From an uncultured Clostridia bacterium (GTDB lineage: Bacteria > Bacillota > Clostridia > Christensenellales > Borkfalkiaceae), in assembly GCA_944363645.1 (NCBI GenBank), contig CALVUR010000004.1, positions 38,229 to 102,228 of the forward strand: 64,000 bases of DNA, given 5' to 3'. The position numbers and the translations under genes are program-made. The notes under the pieces were generated by a model. It did not search any database, was not told the DNA's origin, and was given only the letters and a program-made list of their open reading frames with translations. Below are positions 36,500-45,401 of this stretch, one piece after another; position 1 is the first letter of the stretch; each line of letters opens with the position of its first letter.

Positions 36500-37534
36500 A
36501 TGAAAAGTATAGTTTTAACAGGTGGCGGTTCGGCTGGTCATTGCATGCCACATTTAGCCCTTTATCCCTACATTAAAGACAGTTTTGATAGGTTTTACTA
36601 TATAGGCTCTAAAACGGACATTGAACGGCAAATTATGACGGGTAAGTTTGATTATTTTTCGGTTACGACCGCAAAACTTAAACGAAGTTTTACCGCCGAC
36701 AACCTTTTTATTTTGCCAAACGTGATAAAAGGGATAGCCGAAGCGCAGAAAATTTTGAAAAGGTTGCAACCACAAATTGTGTTTTCTAAGGGCGGTTATG
36801 TTTGCGTGCCTGTGGTAATTGCCGCACACAAACTGAAAATACCCGTGATAAGCCATGAATCTGATTACACCTTGGGGCTTGCAAACAAACTGATTGCCAA
36901 AAAGTGCGATTATGTCTTGACTTCTTTTGAAAACGCTGGCAAAAACCTTAAAAACAACATTTTTACCGGCGCACCTATAAGAGAGTTTAATATCGACAGA
37001 GAAAAAGCCTTAAGATATTTTGGCTTTTTGGGCAATAAACCCATACTGTTAGTTATCGGCGGAAGCGGTGGAAGTTTAGCGATAAATAATGCGATAACCG
37101 ACCTATTGCCCGACTTATTGAAAAAATTTGACATTTTGCACATCACCGGTTTTGGCAATGAAACGGTTAAAAAAGACGGTTATTTTAAGACAGGTTTTTT
37201 AGATGATGTATCCCTTGCCTATTCGTGCGCTGATGTGGTAATTGCAAGGTGCGGTGCTGGTGTTTGTTTTGAACTTATGAGTTTAAAACTGCCCACCCTT
37301 TTTATACCCTTACCCAAAAAAGCATCAAGGGGCGATCAAATTTTGAACGCCAAATATTTTTTACAGCGTGGCATGTGTAACGTTTTGTATCAAGAAAACC
37401 TTAACAAAAAATACCTTTTAAACCAAATTTTAAAGACCTATAACGAGCGCAATTACTATATAAACAACATGAAAAAGTACAATTTTATGTGCGGAAACAG
37501 TCAAATTGCCGACCTTATTAAAAAATACGCATAG
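36500..37534 (+). CDS. murG: MurG-like N-acetylglucosaminyl transferase
   Basis: 344 residues. GT28-family enzyme that in MurG converts lipid I to lipid II. TGGGSAGHCMPHLAL at the N-terminus, FSKGGYVCVPVVIAA, GGSGGSLAINNAI and RCGAGVCFELMSLKLPTLFI match the MurG donor and acceptor loops. It stands alone, outside a cell-wall cluster, so it could be a paralogue with another lipid acceptor. No ribosome binding site precedes the ATG; CATAAT ends 7 bp before it. Confidence 0.8.
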   Translation: MKSIVLTGGGSAGHCMPHLALYPYIKDSFDRFYYIGSKTDIERQIMTGKFDYFSVTTAKLKRSFTADNLFILPNVIKGIAEAQKILKRLQPQIVFSKGGYVCVPVVIAAHKLKIPVISHESDYTLGLANKLIAKKCDYVLTSFENAGKNLKNNIFTGAPIREFNIDREKALRYFGFLGNKPILLVIGGSGGSLAINNAITDLLPDLLKKFDILHITGFGNETVKKDGYFKTGFLDDVSLAYSCADVVIARCGAGVCFELMSLKLPTLFIPLPKKASRGDQILNAKYFLQRGMCNVLYQENLNKKYLLNQILKTYNERNYYINNMKKYNFMCGNSQIADLIKKYA

Positions 37535-37550
37535 TAATTGAGTGCTATAA

Positions 37551-37579
37551 TTGACTACTATATATAATTATGGTATAGT
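37551..37579 (+). promoter_or_regulatory. sigma-A promoter of the HTH gene
   Basis: TTGACT (37551-37556), 17 bp, TATAGT (37574-37579). The predicted leader is only about 10 nt. A longer reading frame beginning at 37551 would start inside the -35 box and is rejected. Confidence 0.75.
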
Positions 37580-37595
37580 ATGGTTGGGTGAAGTT

Positions 37596-37922
37596 ATGAA
37601 ATTACAAATTTTGCTTGAAATAACCTTTATGCTACTATCCAAAGAAAAGGTTACACTGCGTGAGATAATGAATAGGTTTGAAATATCCAAGCGCACCGCC
37701 ATAAGATATATTGATACCCTTTGCATTGCAAATGTGCCGGTATCGGTTACGCACGGCAGAAACGGTGGGTATTTTATACCAAAGGAATATAAGTTAAGGG
37801 GCGGATTTTTCACCGCCGACGACTTGAAAATTTTAAATAGAATTTTAAGCGAACATTTAAACGACGAGGACGGCGATAAAATTAAAGCCTTAAAGGAAAA
37901 ACTTGATGCGTTTAGTAGATAA
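37596..37922 (+). CDS. small HTH (DeoR-like) transcriptional regulator
   Basis: 108 residues. The N-terminal winged helix-turn-helix (MLLSKEKVTLREIMNRFEIS, KRTAIRYIDTLCIANVPVSV) with the following wing (HGRNGGYFIPKEYKLRGGFF) resembles the DNA-binding domain of DeoR/YafY-type regulators, but the usual ligand-binding WYL domain is missing. Its own promoter lies directly upstream. The target is unknown; the neighbouring unknown gene is a candidate. Confidence 0.75.
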   Translation: MKLQILLEITFMLLSKEKVTLREIMNRFEISKRTAIRYIDTLCIANVPVSVTHGRNGGYFIPKEYKLRGGFFTADDLKILNRILSEHLNDEDGDKIKALKEKLDAFSR

Positions 37923-37940
37923 CCGCTTTTTAGGTAAATT

Positions 37941-38327
37941 ATGTTAAAATTTGAAATAAATGTTGATAAACAATACCTTAACGGTTTTAATGGCGCAAAA
38001 AACCTTTTTACTAAAATTCAAATTTATGACGACAAGGTTTTGGCGCAAAGTGAAAGTAGTAAAGCCGAATGGTATTTTGCCCATTTTAAAGATATAACCT
38101 TTTTTAGCGCACACACCAAATGCCCTTTTGCATCGATAAAGTTTATAAATGGGACAAATAACGTGGTTGGTTTTGATGATTTACGGGCAAACCGCTCTGC
38201 AAACGCAAGTGATTTAAACAGCATTTTGTTTAACGCTGGCTTGTGGCAACAAGGAAAGACCAACCTATACGCAAAAGACATTTACCAAAAAATAAAACAA
38301 AGTTTTGACGAGTTTAAAAATAAATAA
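37941..38327 (+). CDS. conserved-looking protein of unknown function
   Basis: 128 residues, no signal peptide or membrane segment. I do not recognise a family. Beta-rich N-terminal half (FEINVDKQYL, KIQIYDDKVLAQSESSKAEW, ITFFSAHTKCPFASIKFING) and a helical C-terminus (NLYAKDIYQKIKQSFDEFKN) suggest a PH-like small domain, which is a guess. It starts 18 bp after the HTH gene and probably shares its transcript; the terminator at 38333-38366 ends the pair. Confidence 0.6.
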   Translation: MLKFEINVDKQYLNGFNGAKNLFTKIQIYDDKVLAQSESSKAEWYFAHFKDITFFSAHTKCPFASIKFINGTNNVVGFDDLRANRSANASDLNSILFNAGLWQQGKTNLYAKDIYQKIKQSFDEFKNK

Positions 38328-38332
38328 AAAAT

Positions 38333-38366
38333 AAAGCCTTTGCGAACTTGCGCAAAGGCTTTTTTA
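38333..38366. terminator. bidirectional terminator
   Basis: AGCCTTTGCG and CGCAAAGGCT form a perfect 10-bp stem with T- and A-runs on either side. It ends both the plus-strand unknown gene and the minus-strand lipoprotein gene. Confidence 0.9.
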
Positions 38367-38375
38367 ATTTAATTC

Positions 38376-40466
38376 TTATTCAGTGATAAGGTCGTCGTAA
38401 GTCTTTTTAAAGAGAACAACAGCGTATTGACCGTCTGTGTTTTCTTCGTCGATGTAAGGTCTTACTTGCTTATCAACGAACTTGCTGATTTCGGTGTTTA
38501 CAACAGCATTGCTCTTAACTTCTTTATAGTTATAAGCCAAAGTGTCTTTAACTTCGAGGTCAGCGATAAATGCTGTCTTGCCAGCGTCGTCAAGTGTGTA
38601 AGGTGTTTCAACAACCCTTGTACATAAGATGATGTGGTAACCGTATTCGGTTGCAACGATTGTGTAAGCACCAACGCCTTTTGATACAACAAGTTCAGCA
38701 GCATCAGCGAATTCTTCAACGTATTTTGTGCTTGAAGTAAATGCTGAATATAAGTAACCGTATTCGGTATTTAAGCAACCTGGGTCTGTGCTGAATGCGA
38801 ACAATAAGTCATTGAATTGGTCGTAAAGTTCGTCAGTGAATGTTACTGTGCCGTATGCATCATCTTCAAAGAAGTAAGGTGCACCTAAGACGCCTTGAAC
38901 ATATTGGGTATAGAATGTATCAAAAGCAATCTTATCTGCGGTAACTTGTGAATACTTCCATGCGCCGTGTTTAACGCCGTTTTCGTCTTCAACCTTAGTG
39001 CCTTCAGCGTCTTTAGCGGTAACTGTACCGATGAAGTTTTTAACAGTTTCTAATGAAGAGATTAAGTAGTCTTCACCGAAAGTGAATGTACCAACTTTAT
39101 CAGCGTTTTCGCTGTAAGTACCATAGTTTGATTGAACCCAAGTTGTTCTTTGGTCGCTTGCCATCAAGTCTTTTAACAAGTTAGCCCTGTACGCTTCGAT
39201 GTCAGCTTCGGTAACGCCTTCTTTTGACTTATAAGCATTAAGTAAAGCAGTTTGTTCATCGGTAAAGCCGATTAAAAGGTTTGATACATAGCCGTAAGCG
39301 TTTTCATAAGGTGTGTATAAAACAAACGATGTATCAGATGCGTTTGTTAATGCTGTTTCGTAAGAAGTGATATCGTTTCTGTATAATGCTTCTTGAGTTT
39401 GATATTCAACTTGATATTGTTGCCATAAACCTTCGTTTGAAAGTTCTGCTTCTTCAATACCGTCGATTAAAGATTGTTCGTATCTGGTGATAACTGCGCT
39501 TTCTAAACGAGAAACGAGTAAACTTTCAAAGTATGTGCAGTTTAAAGAAAGTTCTGGATTGGTGTAATCGTAATATTTATCCTTATCAGACTTTCTTTCG
39601 CTTTCGTTAGCGGACCATCTGTCGCCTTCGGTGTTTAAACCGTTGTCTTCAAGGTAATCGAAAAGTTTGCTTGCGCCTTGTCTTCTTTCCCTTGTAGAGT
39701 TAAAGTCGATTTGGTAGTTAGCAAAAAGGTACATGTTTAAGTCGTAAGCAGTTGGTTCACCGCTGACAAGTGTTGTGAATGCGTCAGGAACGGTTTCCAT
39801 TTCGTCATAACCTAAAAGTGCTTCAACAACCTTGATTTCGTAACTTGTAGCCTTTCTATTTTTTAATGCTTCTTCGTCGGTGTCGTCATCAACGTCTTTT
39901 TCAGGAACAGCACGTGGTGTGAAAGATTCGTCTTCAACTTCTTCTTCATCGTCTTCAACTTCTTCAAAAGAATCTACCATAGAGTTGATTGATAAACGTA
40001 CTTGGTACAAAGCATTTTGATAAGCGTAGTCGGTCAAGAATGATTTAAGGTGTTTAACGTAATCGTCTTCTAAACCAGTGTTTGCTTGATTTTCATCAAA
40101 CTTTAAGTTGATACCTTCAAGAGTCTTTGATAATTCGTATCTTGCAAGTTGTGTAACAACCTTGTTTGAAATTACGTTGTCTAATACTACTTGATATGCT
40201 TGGCTTTGTGTGTAACCGTTTGAAGTAACGTATTGATAGCCGTAAGACATATAACCAGCAACAAGATCTCTTTTATAAATCTTGTCGTCGTTTAACTTGT
40301 TCTTAAGACCTTCGTCTTTCGTGTTGGTGGAAATATTTACGGTTGCAATAACTTGCCCCATATCTCTATCAAGGACGGTTGTAACCCATTCACATGCGGT
40401 AAACATCGATAAAATAATGGTTACCGATAGTATTAAAGTTACGAATTTTGCAATAAGTTTCTTCAT
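38376..40466 (-). CDS. large lipoprotein with parvulin-type peptidyl-prolyl isomerase domain
   Basis: 696 residues. Signal sequence with positive start and lipobox FTAC, lipidation expected at Cys25. Residues about 90-180 resemble SurA/PrsA N-terminal chaperone regions and end in a very acidic stretch (about 165-182). Near the C-terminus LLFAFSTDPGCLNTEYGYL, YVEEFADAAELVVSKGVGAY and VATEYGYHIILC form a parvulin rotamase-like domain. The protein is much longer than PrsA (about 290). A role as an extracytoplasmic foldase for secreted proteins is inferred. Confidence 0.75.
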   Translation of the reverse strand: MKKLIAKFVTLILSVTIILSMFTACEWVTTVLDRDMGQVIATVNISTNTKDEGLKNKLNDDKIYKRDLVAGYMSYGYQYVTSNGYTQSQAYQVVLDNVISNKVVTQLARYELSKTLEGINLKFDENQANTGLEDDYVKHLKSFLTDYAYQNALYQVRLSINSMVDSFEEVEDDEEEVEDESFTPRAVPEKDVDDDTDEEALKNRKATSYEIKVVEALLGYDEMETVPDAFTTLVSGEPTAYDLNMYLFANYQIDFNSTRERRQGASKLFDYLEDNGLNTEGDRWSANESERKSDKDKYYDYTNPELSLNCTYFESLLVSRLESAVITRYEQSLIDGIEEAELSNEGLWQQYQVEYQTQEALYRNDITSYETALTNASDTSFVLYTPYENAYGYVSNLLIGFTDEQTALLNAYKSKEGVTEADIEAYRANLLKDLMASDQRTTWVQSNYGTYSENADKVGTFTFGEDYLISSLETVKNFIGTVTAKDAEGTKVEDENGVKHGAWKYSQVTADKIAFDTFYTQYVQGVLGAPYFFEDDAYGTVTFTDELYDQFNDLLFAFSTDPGCLNTEYGYLYSAFTSSTKYVEEFADAAELVVSKGVGAYTIVATEYGYHIILCTRVVETPYTLDDAGKTAFIADLEVKDTLAYNYKEVKSNAVVNTEISKFVDKQVRPYIDEENTDGQYAVVLFKKTYDDLITE

Positions 40467-40576
40467 AAAATCTCCTGCGCCGATTGATTTATATTGTTAA
40501 CCGACGGTTATTATTTGAAAATTTTTAGTACGCTTTTACCCCCTATTTTAGGTAGTTTGCGCACTTGTACTTGTCT

Positions 40577-40605
40577 ATTATACTAAATAAATTAAAGTAA
40601 ATCAA
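40577..40605 (-). promoter_or_regulatory. sigma-A promoter of the isomerase lipoprotein gene
   Basis: TTGATT (40600-40605), 17 bp, TATAAT (40577-40582) on the minus strand. A leader of about 105 nt follows; AGGAGA stands before the ATG. Confidence 0.7.
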
Positions 40606-40645
40606 GGTTTTTGACCTATTATTTGAATCTATTTTGTATTTATTT

Positions 40646-43600
40646 TTATTTTGCCACGCAATTTTTAATAAAATCTATGGTCAAGTTCAAATTGTTACGT
40701 GCCGTCTTTACATTTGACGTAAGCGTTATTATCGGTGCTGGGTCAAACGACAAAACAGAGTTATGCTTAAATTTATCAAGTCCGGCGTTCAACCTTCCGT
40801 CTGCAAAAGAGTTTAAATCTTTTACATTTAAAATTGCCTTTTCTTTATTGACGGTAACCTTTATAAACTGCATATCTTGCGCCAAATATTTAAGTTGGGC
40901 AACGTCGATAAGATTTTTGACTTCTTGCGGAAGTTTGCCGTAAAGATTTTCAAGTTCTTTTGTAACACTTTGCCTATCTTGATCACTTTTAATGCCTGCA
41001 ATGGTTTTATATGCATCCATTCGGCTTGTGGATACGCTGATATAATCGTGAGGGATAAAACTATCAAGCCGTACATCAAGTTCGGTTTCGTAATCTTTTG
41101 TGATTTCACCAAGTTGCTCTCTAAGTAACTTCGAATAAAGTTCGTAACCGATTTTATCCATGTGTCCGTGCTGTTCTTTACCCAAAATGTTGCCTGCGCC
41201 CCTTATTTCTAAATCACGCATAGCGATTTTATAACCGCTACCGAGTTCGGAATGTTCGATAAGGGCAGAAAGCCGTTTATATGCGTTTTCGGTAATGACT
41301 TTATCTGGCTTAAAGGTAAAATAAGCGTGCGCCATTTTGTCGCTTCTACCCACCCTACCTTTTAACTGATAAAGGGTAAACAAGCCGAACTTATCTGCAT
41401 CGATAACGATAAGCGTGTTGGCGTTAGGAAGGTCAATACCGTTTTCAATAATGGTGGTGCAAAGTAGTACATCGTACTCGCCATTATAAAACGCCATAAT
41501 GTTATTTTCAAGGGTGCGTTTGTCCATTTGACCGTGGCAAACAACTATCCTTGCTTCGGGCAAAAGTTGAGCTATATGCCCGTAAAACGCATTTATTGTT
41601 TCTACACGGTTGTATAAAACGAAGGTTTGACCGCCCCTTGAAAGTTCCTTTAAAATTGCGTCTTTTATAAGGGCATCGCTCTCTTCAATTACATAAGTTT
41701 GAACGGGTATTCGCTTTATTGGCGGTGTGTTGATTAAACTCATACCACGTATGCCAGAAAGCGACATATGAAGTGTCCTTGGGATGGGCGTTGCCGTCAT
41801 TGTAAGGGTGTCAACACTACTTTTAAGTGAGCGTAATTTTTCCTTTGCTTCAACGCCAAAACACTGCTCTTCATCCAAAATTAGCAAGCCTAAATCGTGG
41901 AAAATGACATCTTTACCGAGCAGTCTATGAGTACCGATAATTAAATCGTAAGTGCCATCTTGAATGCCTTTAATGTATGCCTTTAATTTTGTGGTGGTAA
42001 CAAACCTATTTAAAACGGCAATGTTTACACCAAAATTTTTAAATCTTTCTGTCGCCGTGCGGTAATGTTGCTCGCTTAAAATGGTGGTAGGCGTCATAAT
42101 TGCAACTTGTTTGCCATCCAAAATGGCTTTAAACGCTGCCCTAAAAGCGACTTCTGTTTTACCAAAACCAACATCGCCCATAAGTAGCCTATCCATGATT
42201 TTATCGCTTTCCATATCCTTTTTGATTTCGGCAACCGATTGGGCTTGGTCTTCGGTCAAGTCATATTCAAAAGCATCATCAAATTCACGGGATAATTCGT
42301 TGTCGGGCGAAAAGGCAAAACCTTTATTTTCTTGCCGTTCACGGTAAAGTTTTTTAAGGTTTATGGTCATGCGTGAAATTGATTCACGTGCACGCTGTTT
42401 AATGCGGTCAAACTCTACCCCACCAATTTTATTTAGGTGCGGTGCTTTATCGCCACCTAAATATTTGGTAAGTTTATCCATTTGCTCTACCGGCACGTAC
42501 AAAAAGTCGCCACCAGCGTATTCGATTGCGACATAATCTTTTGTGCTGTCGGTGGTGGAAATACGCTCTGTACCACGCACAATACCGATACCATGTGTTT
42601 CGTGTACGGCAAAATCGCCCGGCTCTGGCGCGGTGAAGGTATCCTTTTTACGGCGGATAATCTTTTTTTCACGCACACCGCTTAAAAAGACATCGCAAGT
42701 GCCGATTACCACAAGTTTTTCATCGTGGAAGATAAAACCTGTGTTTATAAAGGACGGCACAAGGTAAACGCCCGGGGTGTCTGCTGGGTTGTCCGTTATA
42801 ACAGAAAGAACGCCTTGACTATACAAATTTTCCTTTAATCTGTTTGCCCTTTCGTTGTTTCCTGTGGCGATAATCGACCTATAGCCCCGTTTTTGCCATG
42901 TGGATAGGTCGGTCGGTAGATCTTGCGGTTTTGATGTATACCTTGGTACAGCCGTTGACAAAAGTCGCATGGTTTTGTTTGGCCTGAAAAAGGAAGTGGT
43001 GGTTGTAAGCGTTTGAAAAGCAACACCTTTAAACCTTTTAAAGTGGCTGTACAAAGTCTGTTCATTTATAAGTTGGTTTGCGGTAAAAGTAAGGGCTTCA
43101 CCAGCATCGTATAAGCCCATGCACCTTTCAACATGTTCACGCAAAAGCCCTTCTACGCTGTCCGCAATCATCTTTGGCTCAAAGTACACCATTGTTACAT
43201 CGCCAATTAAACTGAAAAAGTCGTTCGTGGTCGATTTTAACAACGGATAAAGATATGAAAGTGAGTAATCATAAAAATTTTCACTTTCAAGTAAATCGGT
43301 AAGTTCGCCAACAATTTTGCGTGCTTTTGTCGTTTGGCGAATGGTTTTTAGTTTATTAAAATTTGAAGAAAGTGTGGCTATAAGCCCGTTAACTTCATCT
43401 TTTTCAATTATAAAATCAATCGCTGGCAAGATTTTTATTGACCTTACTTCTTCACCACCGACATGCAAATCGGTATCTAAAATGGTGATTTTTTCAATCT
43501 CGTCCCCGAAAAAGTCGCACCTAAACGCATCGTCGCTGTTTATGGGGAAAACTTCAAAAATATCCCCACGAAGTGCAAATTCCCCTTTATGCTCTGCAAA

Positions 43601-44065
43601 CTCGTTGCGCTTATAACCAAACTGAACCATAGTTTTTAAAAGGTTATCAAGGGGGTATTCGTTGGCAATGGAAAGTTTAATTGATTCAAGTTTTTTGGGG
43701 AATAACTGCATCAAACTTTCAGGCGTGGCGGTGATAAACCGTGCCCCTTCAACAATTTGATTTATCGCAGTGATACGTGCAAACAAACTTTCTTTATTGA
43801 AAACTTTTTTATATAAAAGTACATCGTCTTTTGGCGGTAAATAAACGGCTTTTTCACCCGTGTATGCTGGCAATTCTTCAGCAAAAGTTTTTGCGGTAAT
43901 GCCATCTTTTAATACGACAACTACTCTACCTTCTAACATAGAAGTCAAATAAATTGCCATAGGCTTACCAACGCCAAATACCGCAGTAGAACTTCCACTG
44001 CGGGTATCACGATACAGATTTATTAAATCTTCATTTAGTTTTGGTTGTAAAGATTTTTCAAGCAT
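40646..44065 (-). CDS. mfd: transcription-repair coupling factor Mfd
   Basis: 1139 residues, full length. Removes stalled RNA polymerase and recruits UvrA. The UvrB-like N-terminal module, the RNA-polymerase-interacting domain (YVAIEYAGGDFLYVPVEQMD), the RecG-type translocase with GDVGFGKTEVAF and LILDEEQCFG, and the TRG region follow in order. Two palindromic elements lie inside, encoding EVNGLIATLSS (43368-43400) and GYRSIIATGNN (42863-42894), both in the N-terminal half. Confidence 0.98.
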   Translation of the reverse strand: MLEKSLQPKLNEDLINLYRDTRSGSSTAVFGVGKPMAIYLTSMLEGRVVVVLKDGITAKTFAEELPAYTGEKAVYLPPKDDVLLYKKVFNKESLFARITAINQIVEGARFITATPESLMQLFPKKLESIKLSIANEYPLDNLLKTMVQFGYKRNEFAEHKGEFALRGDIFEVFPINSDDAFRCDFFGDEIEKITILDTDLHVGGEEVRSIKILPAIDFIIEKDEVNGLIATLSSNFNKLKTIRQTTKARKIVGELTDLLESENFYDYSLSYLYPLLKSTTNDFFSLIGDVTMVYFEPKMIADSVEGLLREHVERCMGLYDAGEALTFTANQLINEQTLYSHFKRFKGVAFQTLTTTTSFFRPNKTMRLLSTAVPRYTSKPQDLPTDLSTWQKRGYRSIIATGNNERANRLKENLYSQGVLSVITDNPADTPGVYLVPSFINTGFIFHDEKLVVIGTCDVFLSGVREKKIIRRKKDTFTAPEPGDFAVHETHGIGIVRGTERISTTDSTKDYVAIEYAGGDFLYVPVEQMDKLTKYLGGDKAPHLNKIGGVEFDRIKQRARESISRMTINLKKLYRERQENKGFAFSPDNELSREFDDAFEYDLTEDQAQSVAEIKKDMESDKIMDRLLMGDVGFGKTEVAFRAAFKAILDGKQVAIMTPTTILSEQHYRTATERFKNFGVNIAVLNRFVTTTKLKAYIKGIQDGTYDLIIGTHRLLGKDVIFHDLGLLILDEEQCFGVEAKEKLRSLKSSVDTLTMTATPIPRTLHMSLSGIRGMSLINTPPIKRIPVQTYVIEESDALIKDAILKELSRGGQTFVLYNRVETINAFYGHIAQLLPEARIVVCHGQMDKRTLENNIMAFYNGEYDVLLCTTIIENGIDLPNANTLIVIDADKFGLFTLYQLKGRVGRSDKMAHAYFTFKPDKVITENAYKRLSALIEHSELGSGYKIAMRDLEIRGAGNILGKEQHGHMDKIGYELYSKLLREQLGEITKDYETELDVRLDSFIPHDYISVSTSRMDAYKTIAGIKSDQDRQSVTKELENLYGKLPQEVKNLIDVAQLKYLAQDMQFIKVTVNKEKAILNVKDLNSFADGRLNAGLDKFKHNSVLSFDPAPIITLTSNVKTARNNLNLTIDFIKNCVAK
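42863..42894 (+). repeat. palindromic element, copy 13 (inside mfd, second core type)
   Basis: TGTGGC, core GATAATCGACCTATAG, CCCC, GTTTTT. It is read on the minus strand as GYRSIIAT. Confidence 0.8.
43368..43400 (-). repeat. palindromic element, copy 14 (inside mfd)
   Basis: On the minus strand GATGAAGTTAACGGGCTTAT followed by AGCCACACTTTCTTC. It is read as DEVNGLIATLSS, the same NGLI frame as in the U32 gene and clpB. Confidence 0.8.
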
Positions 44066-44117
44066 TATCCTTGTCCTTTACAAATTTTGGTTATATAAAA
44101 ATACTTTTTTTATGCTT

Positions 44118-44155
44118 AAAATATAGCGATAATGGGCTTATAGCCCCACTTTTTT
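44118..44155 (+). repeat. palindromic element, copy 15
   Basis: AAAATATAGC, core GATAATGGGCTTATAG, CCCC, ACTTTTTT. It ends 5 bp from the trmN6-like stop codon. Confidence 0.9.
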
Positions 44156-44160
44156 ACTTT

Positions 44161-44880
44161 TTAGCCTTTCATATCCGTTGCGCAATTTTCTAAAACGCCT
44201 TCAACTTCTAACTGCTTTTTTTGACCTAAAACGCCTTCGATTAAGAATAAGTAAATTTTATCGCTACCCTTACCGCTGATGAATTTGATACGGCAAGGCT
44301 CTATATTATTTGCCCTAAATGAGCATATAACGTCGGTTAAACGTTCTGGCTTATGGCACATAAATAAACTTCCGCCATGCTTTAAACTTTTTTTTGCGCA
44401 ATTTACAATATCATCTAAAGTGCATTCAATTTCTGCACGGCAAATTGCAATGTGTGTGTTTTTGCTTACTATACCACTACTCTGTTTTTTATATGGTGGA
44501 TTGCAAAAAACCGCATCAAACTTACCACCGCCGTTAAAATTTTTAAGGTTATCGTTTATAACGGTCATTTTGTCATTTAAACCATTAAGCCCAACGCTTT
44601 TTAAGCACATATCGCTTAAACTTTTTTGAATTTCCACAAAAGTAACGGCGTCTGGGATAAATTCCGCATAATAATGAAAACCAACAATACCACTGCCGGC
44701 GCAAAGGTCAAGCACGTTTTTGTACCTTTTTTGCGCAAACTTGGCAAGTAAGACCGAATCGCTTGTGAACCTATATAAATTGGGGGCTTGGTAAATTTTG
44801 ATACCGTTTATTAAAAGATCTTCAATTTGATAATCAATTTTGTCAACCGCATTTGTTGAGTTTTGATTTTTTTCACACAT
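44161..44880 (-). CDS. tRNA1(Val) A37 N6-methyltransferase-like protein
   Basis: 239 residues. Class I SAM-dependent methyltransferase: DLCAGSGIVGFHYYAEF (motif I) and the amino-methyltransferase motif NPPY in FCNPPYKKQSSG. The pattern matches COG4123 (TrmN6/YabB type), whose studied member methylates A37 of tRNA-Val. AGGGCAG precedes the ATG. Confidence 0.85.
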   Translation of the reverse strand: MCEKNQNSTNAVDKIDYQIEDLLINGIKIYQAPNLYRFTSDSVLLAKFAQKRYKNVLDLCAGSGIVGFHYYAEFIPDAVTFVEIQKSLSDMCLKSVGLNGLNDKMTVINDNLKNFNGGGKFDAVFCNPPYKKQSSGIVSKNTHIAICRAEIECTLDDIVNCAKKSLKHGGSLFMCHKPERLTDVICSFRANNIEPCRIKFISGKGSDKIYLFLIEGVLGQKKQLEVEGVLENCATDMKG

Positions 44881-44933
44881 ACACTGCCCTATTAAAAACT
44901 GTTTTTTTTAATTAAAAAAAGTTTAAAAAATTA

Positions 44934-44962
44934 AAAGAGCGCCACCCTTAAGTAGCGCCTTT
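44934..44962 (-). terminator. terminator of the ferredoxin gene
   Basis: On the minus strand GCGCTAC and GTGGCGC pair (one G-T) around TTAAGG, followed by TCTTTTAATTTTTT. It lies just after the ferredoxin stop and before the methyltransferase gene. Confidence 0.75.
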
Positions 44963-44975
44963 TAATCATTAAGAA

Positions 44976-45146
44976 TTATTCTTCGGAAGGAGCACCAACA
45001 GGGCAAACGCCTGCGCAAGCACCGCAAGAAATGCAAACTTCTGGATCGATTTCGTATTGAGTAGCGCCTTGAGAAATAGCGTTTACTGGACAATTTTCAG
45101 CACAAGCACCACATGAAATACAAGCATCAGAAATCTTATAAGCCAT
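44976..45146 (-). CDS. 2[4Fe-4S] ferredoxin
   Basis: 56 residues, a short gene. The product MAYKISDACISCGACAENCP is followed by a second CISCGACAGVCP, giving two complete Cys-x2-Cys-x2-Cys-x3-Cys-Pro clusters of the clostridial type. It is a low-potential electron carrier of anaerobes. GGAGGTAATTTACT precedes the ATG at 45146. It is monocistronic, between its own terminator and an AT-rich leader that includes the perfect palindrome GTCGCAAGCGAC (45180-45191). Confidence 0.97.
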   Translation of the reverse strand: MAYKISDACISCGACAENCPVNAISQGATQYEIDPEVCISCGACAGVCPVGAPSEE

Positions 45147-45370
45147 AGTAAATTACCTCCGTATAAAACTTAAAATATCGTCGCAAGCGACTTTTCTATA
45201 ATTATTTTAACACAAATTTTGCGTTTTGTATATAAATTAAAGCGTAATTTATCATATTTTTTTAGATATTTTGCCATATTTTAATTATTTTTTTTACTTT
45301 TTTAAGTTTGGTTTATCGCCCTTTTTGATTTGCAAATTTTACCAAAAGATTTACTTTCGCCCAAAAAAAG

Positions 45371-45400
45371 AAAAACCGATGGGTTACATCGGTTTTAAAA
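45371..45400 (-). terminator. terminator of the ricT operon
   Basis: AAAACCGAT and ATCGGTTTT pair around GGGTTAC; T-rich sequence follows on the minus strand. Confidence 0.8.
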
Positions 45401-45401
45401 A

